A DNA stretch of 10,412 bases. Origin: Parvularculaceae bacterium. Lineage in GTDB: Bacteria > Pseudomonadota > Alphaproteobacteria > Caulobacterales > Parvularculaceae. Position numbers and translations under genes: made by a program. How positions within the stretch are numbered: the first letter of the stretch is position 1; each line of letters begins with the position of its first letter. Shown one piece after another: positions 5,826-10,412 of the stretch. The DNA lies in the NCBI GenBank assembly GCA_013389125.1, contig JACADX010000217.1, positions 1 through 10,412 on the forward strand, given 5' to 3'. The notes under the pieces are model-generated. The model worked only from the letters and a program-made list of their open reading frames with translations, did no database searches and was not told where the DNA came from.

Positions 5826-7169
5826 ATGGCTGAGCTTTCTCGAGAATCGCTTTTGAAACTCGGCGCGCGGTTTCGCGACGACCTTTACGGCGGCGCGGCG
5901 ATCGTGATGGCGGCAATGACGCCGATCATCATCGGCGGCCTCGCCTATGGCGCTGAAGTCGGCGGCTGGGAGCTCACGAAGCGCCAGGTGCAAAACGCGG
6001 CGGACGTCGCCGCCTACGCCGCGGGGACGCAAATTCGCTCAGGCGAGGCGAACGATGTCGCGGAACTCGCGGCCGAAACGGTCGCCGAATCGAGCGGCTA
6101 TAAGGGCGGCGCCGACGGGCTGACGCTCGAGCGCCCGCCGTCTTCGGCCCCGCTCGCCGCGGACGGCACCGATCCGAACGGCGACAATTCCTATGTCTAT
6201 GTGACGCTGACGCAGACGGCGCCCAGGACCTTCACCAAGTTTTTCTCGGCGAACGGCGACGTGACGTTCACATCCGCGGCGCTCGCCAAGATCGAGAGCG
6301 GGCGGCCGGCCTGCGTCCTCGCGCTCCATCCGAGCGCCTCGGGCGCGATATCGACCGGCGGCTCGACGAATGTGGACCTCAATGGCTGCGATATCGCGGC
6401 CAACTCAATTTCTTCGACTGCGATCACCGCTACGGGGAACGGCTCAAGCGTGACAGCCGACTGTATTTCCGCCGTTGGCAATGTTTCGGTGAATAGCACA
6501 TATAATCTCGATTGCGCCGCGCCGATCGCCAATGGTCCGAAAACGGCGGACCCCTATGCCGGCGTTCCGATGCCGACCGCGGGCGACTGCGATCTCACCT
6601 ATACGGCGGCGCAATTCACGCAAAACGGCAACCCGTCGACGCCGGGAACCGGGCAGTCGAACAAGACCCTCTGCTACTCGGGCGCGGCTTGGAACTTCAA
6701 CCGGACCATCAACCTCGCGTCGAACAACACGTACGTGCTTTTCAACACCCACGCGACGCAGACAGCGACCTTCGGGACCAGCGGAAACAGGACTGTCAGC
6801 GGGACCAACGTCAACGTCATCCTGATCGGCAAATGGAACGTGTCGTTCAACGGGTCGACATCGCTCGCGCTGACGGCGAGAACGACCGGAACCTATAAGG
6901 GCCTTGCGCTTGTCGGCGACCGGGCCCACGCTGTCGACATCGACATTTCGGGGAACAACGTCGGCAAGATCGTCGGCGCCATCTACTCGCCAAATTCAGA
7001 ATCAAACGTCACCTACACCGGCTCCAGCACCGCCTATTCAAGCGGCCAATGCACGCAGGTGATCGGCGGGACAGTGACGTTCTGGGGCAATTCGAGCATG
7101 TCCACGGACTGCGCCAACTCCGGCACGACAGCGATCATGGCCGGGCAATCCATCAAGATCGTCGGGTGA
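5826..7169 (+). CDS. TadG-like pilus assembly protein with cysteine-containing beta-rich C-terminal region
   Basis: A protein of 447 residues. The N-terminus carries a TadE/TadG-type segment: DDLYGGAAIVMAAMTPIIIG (18-37) and the following LAYGAEVGGW form one membrane helix, with Glu44 at the end as in the family. KRQVQNAADVAAYAAG (52-67) is the typical helix after it. From about residue 160 the protein turns Gly/Ser/Thr/Asn-rich with repeated short beta-like strands (ISTGGSTNVDLNGCDIAANS, SVTADCISAVGNVSV), suggesting a beta-helix or beta-sandwich exposed outside the inner membrane. Eight cysteines (163, 188, 213, 230, 255, 283, 409, 429) could form four disulfides. I see no von Willebrand A domain, unlike longer TadG proteins. 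I chose the ATG at 5826 for its GGGGA site; the ATG at 5787 adds 13 residues and lacks one. The next gene follows five bases after the stop. Confidence 0.8.
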   Translation: MAELSRESLLKLGARFRDDLYGGAAIVMAAMTPIIIGGLAYGAEVGGWELTKRQVQNAADVAAYAAGTQIRSGEANDVAELAAETVAESSGYKGGADGLTLERPPSSAPLAADGTDPNGDNSYVYVTLTQTAPRTFTKFFSANGDVTFTSAALAKIESGRPACVLALHPSASGAISTGGSTNVDLNGCDIAANSISSTAITATGNGSSVTADCISAVGNVSVNSTYNLDCAAPIANGPKTADPYAGVPMPTAGDCDLTYTAAQFTQNGNPSTPGTGQSNKTLCYSGAAWNFNRTINLASNNTYVLFNTHATQTATFGTSGNRTVSGTNVNVILIGKWNVSFNGSTSLALTARTTGTYKGLALVGDRAHAVDIDISGNNVGKIVGAIYSPNSESNVTYTGSSTAYSSGQCTQVIGGTVTFWGNSSMSTDCANSGTTAIMAGQSIKIVG

Positions 7170-7174
7170 GCGAG

Positions 7175-7651
7175 ATGACAATGAAATTCCTGAAGTCCGG
7201 TTTGCGTTTCGCGGCCTGCGAGCGCGGCACGTCGGCGATCGAATTCGCTATCGGCGCGCCCGTTCTCCTTGTCGGCCTCGTCATCGTCACCGATGTCGGC
7301 CTTGCGGTCGGCGGCCGCATGAAACTCGATCAGGCCGTCCGGTCGGGCGCCGAGTTCGCGATGAACAGCGTCACGGACGAGGTGACGCTCGAGGACATGG
7401 TGAAGTCAGCCGCGACCGGCGCTTACGGCAACGACCTCAACGACGTCAATCAGAGCGACATTCCAACGGTCGACGTGACGAAGACATGCGAATGACCCGA
7501 CGCCGCCGGCGTTTCGGCGTCCTGAGACGCGCTTTGCACGAACGACATTGTTCCCTACATCTATTATCAGTTCTCAGCGAGCCAGGACTATCAGGGCGTA
7601 TTCATTCCTGACTTCACCATGCACACGGAAATGAAAGTGCAGACGCGCTGA
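7175..7651 (+). CDS. TadE-like minor pilin with two in-frame TGA codons (conventional ORF ends at 7495)
   Basis: TadE-like proteins are single-span minor pilins of the Tad/Flp system. The start at 7175 lies five bases after the TadG stop with a purine-rich GGGTGAGCGAG before it. Residues 19-47 (TSAIEFAIGAPVLLVG and on) form the TadE membrane helix with its conserved Glu. Standard decoding gives only 106 residues, ending TKTCE at the TGA 7493-7495. The same frame continues through 10 codons, a second TGA (7523-7525) and 41 sense codons to a TGA at 7649-7651, giving 158 positions, a usual TadE length. The continuation (NDIVPYIYYQF, then FIPDFTMHTEMKVQTR) is a typical TadE C-terminus. Both TGAs sit at expected cysteine positions: T-C-E-TGA-P-D, and S-TGA-D-A-L-C. 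The far end abuts the next gene's ATG by one base. It could be a recoded gene, a readthrough product or a young pseudogene. Confidence 0.65.
7493..7525 (+). other. Pair of in-frame TGA codons bracketing a 7-bp hairpin
   Basis: The TGA at 7493-7495 is followed by C, the leakiest context known for UGA in E. coli; the TGA at 7523-7525 is followed by G. Between them GACGCCG (7499-7505) pairs perfectly with CGGCGTC (7515-7521), leaving a nine-base loop. An alternative 5-bp register (7504-7508 with 7515-7519) leaves the loop GCGTTT. A structure just after a UGA could act in recoding, but its distance and loop do not clearly match the bacterial SECIS pattern. Confidence 0.5.
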
Positions 7652-7652
7652 T

Positions 7653-8033
7653 ATGAGGAACTCGCTTTTTCGGAATCGGGACGGCGCCGCGGCCGTCGAG
7701 TTCGCGATCATCGCGCCCGTCATCTTCGCATTCCTGTTCGGGATCTTCGAAGTTGGCCGGGTGATGTACGAACAAAACCGCGTCGCGGCGGCGGCGGCGG
7801 CCGGCGCGCGCGCCGTGACGCTTTACGGCGCCGCCGACGAAACCGCGATCGAGAATGCGATCAACGCAAAGCTCCCCTACGCCGCGACGATCGAGTTCGA
7901 AGACCTGACGCTCGGCAGCCAGGAATTCAAGAAGATCATCATCACCTACGATTTTGATTTCCTGATCAAATTCACGGAAGGCTGGAGCGGCGTCACGATC
8001 TCGGCGACGCGCTACGCGCCGGCTGTCAGCTGA
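7653..8033 (+). CDS. TadE-like minor pilin
   Basis: A protein of 126 residues of the TadE-like family. A short basic N-terminus (MRNSLFRNRDG) precedes AAAVEFAIIAPVIFAFLFGI (12-31), the single membrane helix with the conserved Glu16 of type IV pilin-like proteins. EVGRVMYEQNRVAAAAAAGARAVTLYG continues as the usual amphipathic helix. The C-terminal half (ITYDFDFLIKF and SGVTISATRYAPAVS) is beta-rich. It has no cysteines, unlike the gene before it. The ATG at 7653 comes one base after the TGA at 7649-7651 and has no good Shine-Dalgarno, so its translation probably depends on ribosomes finishing the upstream frame. A strong terminator follows about 25 bases after the stop, closing the pilus transcription unit. 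Confidence 0.85.
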   Translation: MRNSLFRNRDGAAAVEFAIIAPVIFAFLFGIFEVGRVMYEQNRVAAAAAAGARAVTLYGAADETAIENAINAKLPYAATIEFEDLTLGSQEFKKIIITYDFDFLIKFTEGWSGVTISATRYAPAVS

Positions 8034-8058
8034 CGGCTCCCAAAAATCGCATGAACGG

Positions 8059-8087
8059 GGGCGGCCTTTGGGCCGCCCTTTTTCTTT
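8059..8087 (+). terminator. Strong intrinsic terminator ending the tad block
   Basis: GGGCGGCC (8059-8066) pairs perfectly with GGCCGCCC (8071-8078) across the loop TTTG, and is followed by TTTTTCTTT. This is a textbook rho-independent terminator on the plus strand. It lies after the last pilus gene and before hslU, so most transcription of the pilus genes should not continue into hslU. The hslU promoter or leader must then lie in about 8088-8130 or depend on readthrough. Confidence 0.9.
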
Positions 8088-8130
8088 CAGGGCCTTTCCG
8101 GCATCAGGGGGACGCCCTAAATGCCCGCCC

Positions 8131-9444
8131 ATGACCGCATTCTCCCCCCGCGAAATCGTATCCGAACTCGATCGCTTCATCGTCGGCCAGACGGCCGCCA
8201 AACGCGCCGTCGCCATCGCGCTCCGCAACCGCTGGCGGCGGCGGCGCGTCGAAGGCGCGATGCGCGAGGAAATCACGCCGAAGAATATCCTGATGATCGG
8301 CCCGACCGGCGTCGGCAAGACCGAAATCTCGCGGCGCCTTGCAAGACTGGCCGGCGCGCCGTTCCTCAAGGTCGAGGCGACGAAATTCACTGAAGTCGGC
8401 TATGTCGGCCGCGACGTCGATCAGATCGCGCGCGATCTCGTTGAGGCGGCGATGGCGCTGGTGCGCGAAAAGAGGCGCGAGGAAGTGAAGGCGCGGGCCC
8501 ATCAGGCCGCCGAAACGCGCGTCCTCGACGCTCTTGTGGGCGAAACGGCGGGAGCCGCGACGCGCGCCAGCTTTCTTGAAAAGCTTCGGCGAGGCGACCT
8601 CGACGAGCGCGAAATCGAACTTGACCTTCGCGATCAGGGCGGCGCGCCGAGTTTCGAGATTCCGGGGATCCCCGGCGCGCAGATGGGCGTCATCAATCTC
8701 TCGGACATGCTCGGCAAGGCGTTCGGCGGTCCCGTGAAGCGGCGGAAAGTCCGTGTAAAGAACGCCTATGAGCCGCTGATCGCCGAGGAATCCGACAAGC
8801 TCATCGACAATGAAGCGATCGCGCGCGAGGCGGTGGACCTCGCCGAAAACGACGGGATCGTCTTTATCGACGAAATCGACAAGATCGCCCGCGGGGGGCA
8901 TGAGGGCGCGCGCGGCGGCGCGGACGTCTCGCGCGAGGGCGTCCAGCGCGATCTCCTGCCGCTTATCGAGGGCGCGACGGTCGCGACCAAATACGGGCCG
9001 GTCCGCACGAACCACGTCCTTTTCATCGCGTCGGGCGCCTTTCACTTCGCCAAGCCCTCGGACCTCCTCCCTGAACTTCAGGGGCGTCTCCCGATCCGCG
9101 TCGAGCTTGACGCGCTGACGCGCGATGATCTCCGCCGCATCCTCACCGACACCGAGGCGAGCCTTGTCCGCCAATACGCGGCCCTGATGGAGACGGAGGG
9201 AGTGACCCTGACGTTTACCGACGATGGGATCGACGCCATCGCCGACGCCGCCGCCGCCGTGAACGCCTCGATCGAGAATATTGGGGCAAGGCGGCTCGCG
9301 ACCGTCCTTGAAACCGTCCTTGAGGACCTCTCCTTTTCGGCCGCTGACCGGTCGGGCGAGGCGGTCGCCGTCGACGCCGCCTATGTCGAGGCGCGAATCG
9401 GCCAAATCGCCCGGAACGCCGACCTTTCCCGGTATATTCTTTAG
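8131..9444 (+). CDS. hslU: ATP-dependent protease ATPase subunit HslU
   Basis: The AAA+ unfoldase of the HslUV protease: a hexamer that unfolds substrates and feeds them into HslV. It has 437 residues against 443 in E. coli. The Walker A motif GPTGVGKT is at 57-64, the pore loop GYVG at 90-93, Walker B IVFIDEID at 243-250, the probable arginine finger region ELQGRLP at 315-321, and sensor 2 GARRL at 385-389. The I domain lies roughly between residues 110 and 230. The C-terminal tail DLSRYIL (431-437) is the segment that inserts into HslV to activate it, so the partner interaction looks intact. The start at 8131 is set by the conserved MTAFSPREIVSELDRFIVGQ opening; the frame extends upstream into the terminator, which argues against earlier starts. 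An out-of-frame ATG at 8121 is ignored. No strong ribosome site is visible close to the start. Confidence 0.96.
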   Translation: MTAFSPREIVSELDRFIVGQTAAKRAVAIALRNRWRRRRVEGAMREEITPKNILMIGPTGVGKTEISRRLARLAGAPFLKVEATKFTEVGYVGRDVDQIARDLVEAAMALVREKRREEVKARAHQAAETRVLDALVGETAGAATRASFLEKLRRGDLDEREIELDLRDQGGAPSFEIPGIPGAQMGVINLSDMLGKAFGGPVKRRKVRVKNAYEPLIAEESDKLIDNEAIAREAVDLAENDGIVFIDEIDKIARGGHEGARGGADVSREGVQRDLLPLIEGATVATKYGPVRTNHVLFIASGAFHFAKPSDLLPELQGRLPIRVELDALTRDDLRRILTDTEASLVRQYAALMETEGVTLTFTDDGIDAIADAAAAVNASIENIGARRLATVLETVLEDLSFSAADRSGEAVAVDAAYVEARIGQIARNADLSRYIL

Positions 9445-9500
9445 GGCTGCGGCGTTGCCGGCCGGCCACATCGACCGGGGGCGGCGGCCTTCCAGTTTCG

Positions 9501-9515
9501 TTAATGCCGGGTTAA
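9501..9515 (+). promoter_or_regulatory. Candidate CtrA binding site (TTAA-N7-TTAA)
   Basis: TTAATGCCGGGTTAA matches both half-sites and the seven-base spacing of the alphaproteobacterial CtrA consensus. It lies in the 105-bp gap between hslU and the His-rich gene, 34 bases before that gene's ATG, a position suited to promoter control. The match is seen directly; regulation by CtrA is inferred. Confidence 0.55.
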
Positions 9516-9549
9516 GGTCGCGGGTTAGACGCGTAGAGTGGGGCAAGCC

Positions 9550-10412
9550 ATGGCGGACGGCGCATCCAGTCACTCGATCCGGCGCTCGGCGCACGGAGGG
9601 CATGGCGGCCATGGGGCCGCGCCGGCAGCGCATGGCGGCGGCCTCGGCCTTGGTCACGGCCATCACAAGGAGCGTCCGCGCGTCGCCTTCACCGGCGAGG
9701 AGTTCGGTTTCGGCTATCAAGCGGCGGAAAGGTTCGCGGAAAAGGGCCGGCGGCGGCCAATCTTTGACGCGGGCCTTGCGGTCGCGAAAGCGCGCACCGA
9801 ACAGGAGTTCCGTCTCTACGCGGATCGCTACCAGGGCGGCGAGAATAAGAAATTCGATTTCAGCGCGACGTCGTGGCAGCCGCTTCGGACGAAGGAGCAA
9901 GCGCTGCTCGCCGTCAAGCAGCACACCGCCGATTTCGCCGTTGTACCGTTTTACCACCCCTATTTCGGCTACGACTATGAAACGCTGCGCGCGCTCGGCT
10001 CGCTGATCTTTCTCCTCGGTGTCGAACAGGTCGAGGCGACGGACAATTTCTGCCTCGCCGTGCATGAAAGCCAGCTTTACGACCTCATCCAGTCAGCCCA
10101 TCCCGGCACGGGGTTTTCGGCGTTGCAGCGCCGGTTCCGGAAGTCATGGGGGACGATCGACAACGGCAGCGGCAATGCGCCCGGCGCAAGGCTGGATCCG
10201 GAAATGCCGCGCGCCGGCCTTCCGATCGACATGTCAGATCAAAAGCTCATTCGCGACCGGGTCGATGTTGTGTTTGCGGGACCGGAGGCGGCGCGGCGCT
10301 GCAAGTCGAAGCTCGACGGTTTGCGTCAGGCGGGCGTCCTCGTCGAGGAAACGCTGGAAGCGATCGAGCCCCATCGCGACTTTGCGCGCCGCGTGCGCGA
10401 CGTGCTCGACCA
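9550..10412 (+). CDS. Histidine-rich N-terminus plus possible prephenate-dehydratase-like domain, unknown function (3'-truncated)
   Basis: An uninterrupted frame of 287 codons from ATG 9550 running off the right edge. Residues 8-39 form a low-complexity His/Gly segment with eight histidines (8, 15, 18, 21, 28, 36, 38, 39), a possible metal-binding or flexible tail. The rest has ordinary protein composition. RVAFTGEEFGFGYQAAERF (44-62) and ADFAVVPFYHPYFGYDYETL (127-146), then FCLAV (167-171), faintly follow the layout of prephenate dehydratase (VAFQGE-GA-S--AA--F, then VVPIENS--G---E---L, then CL). The substrate-binding ENS is replaced by YHP, so normal catalysis is doubtful. A C-terminal basic helical part follows. 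Codon use matches the neighbours. The ribosome site is weak (GGGGCAAG). It could equally be another periplasmic-binding-like fold. A candidate CtrA site precedes it. Confidence 0.6.
   Translation, partial: MADGASSHSIRRSAHGGHGGHGAAPAAHGGGLGLGHGHHKERPRVAFTGEEFGFGYQAAERFAEKGRRRPIFDAGLAVAKARTEQEFRLYADRYQGGENKKFDFSATSWQPLRTKEQALLAVKQHTADFAVVPFYHPYFGYDYETLRALGSLIFLLGVEQVEATDNFCLAVHESQLYDLIQSAHPGTGFSALQRRFRKSWGTIDNGSGNAPGARLDPEMPRAGLPIDMSDQKLIRDRVDVVFAGPEAARRCKSKLDGLRQAGVLVEETLEAIEPHRDFARRVRDVLD

Noticed and set aside
7175..7651. Genome-wide reassignment of TGA as sense codon
   Set aside because: TGA terminates the kinase, CYTH-CHAD, hslV, TadG and the second TadE genes in plausible places, so only local recoding, readthrough or mutation is compatible with the window.
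7175..7651. Simple frameshift splitting the TadE-like gene
   Set aside because: The sequence before and after both TGAs stays in one frame to the final stop, so no insertion or deletion is needed.
8121..8393. Short frame starting at ATG 8121, ten bases before hslU
   Set aside because: It is out of frame with hslU and gives an Arg-rich sequence without family resemblance. hslU's conserved N-terminus starts at 8131.
9445..9500. Terminator after hslU
   Set aside because: GC-rich palindromic bases (around GCCGGCCGGC) are present but no T-run follows, so I do not call one.
8104..10065. 653-codon open frame on the minus strand
   Set aside because: It lies antisense to hslU and to the His-rich gene, has an Arg-rich composition with no recognisable domain, and has its stop in the terminator region. 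It is a typical GC-driven shadow frame.

Overview
The window is GC-rich with dense gene packing and looks like the chromosome of an alphaproteobacterium. The support is a HslV and HslU pair of alphaproteobacterial type, TadG/TadE-like minor pilin genes, an AmpG-type permease, and a perfect TTAA-N7-TTAA site that matches the CtrA cell-cycle regulator consensus. I cannot fix the order or genus. TGA, TAA and TAG are all used as ordinary stops here, so the standard bacterial code applies overall.

Layout. Positions 2-421 (+) hold the C-terminal part of an AmpG-like MFS permease. It converges with a small predicted lipoprotein at 418-813 (-), which has a GTG start and a strong Shine-Dalgarno; the two stop codons share bases. 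Positions 961-2840 (+) carry a PfkB-family (adenosine/ribokinase-type) kinase, coupled by an ATGA overlap to an exported or anchored dienelactone-hydrolase-type alpha/beta hydrolase. The hydrolase converges, with a 17-bp overlap, on a CYTH-CHAD protein at 2824-4371 (-). Next come a hairpin-rich spacer with an intrinsic terminator and a small secreted four-cysteine protein at 4629-4901 (-).

The most interesting region is 5079-9444 (+). hslV and hslU encode the two halves of one ATP-dependent protease and are usually adjacent. Here they are separated by about 2.5 kb holding three Tad pilus genes: a TadG-like protein (5826-7169), a TadE-like protein (7175-7651) and a second TadE-like protein (7653-8033). 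This block has its own AT-rich upstream region and ends in a strong intrinsic terminator at 8059-8087, so it looks like an independent unit placed between hslV and hslU.

The middle pilin gene is the main anomaly. Its conventional reading frame stops at a TGA at 7493-7495. The same frame continues past that TGA and a second one at 7523-7525, then reads through a typical TadE C-terminus to a final TGA at 7649-7651, one base before the next gene's start. Both internal TGAs fall where, from memory of the family, cysteines are expected in a CxCP...C...C cluster. Candidate explanations are selenocysteine insertion, another form of UGA recoding or readthrough, or two TGC/TGT-to-TGA changes. The sequence alone cannot decide between them, and I see no convincing SECIS element.

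The window ends inside an open gene (9550 onward) that encodes a histidine-rich N-terminus followed by a region faintly resembling prephenate dehydratase. It lies just downstream of the perfect CtrA-type box. I saw no tRNA, rRNA, CRISPR, insertion sequence or integrase. No gene-free stretch exceeds 300 bases; the longest is about 257 bases (4372-4628).
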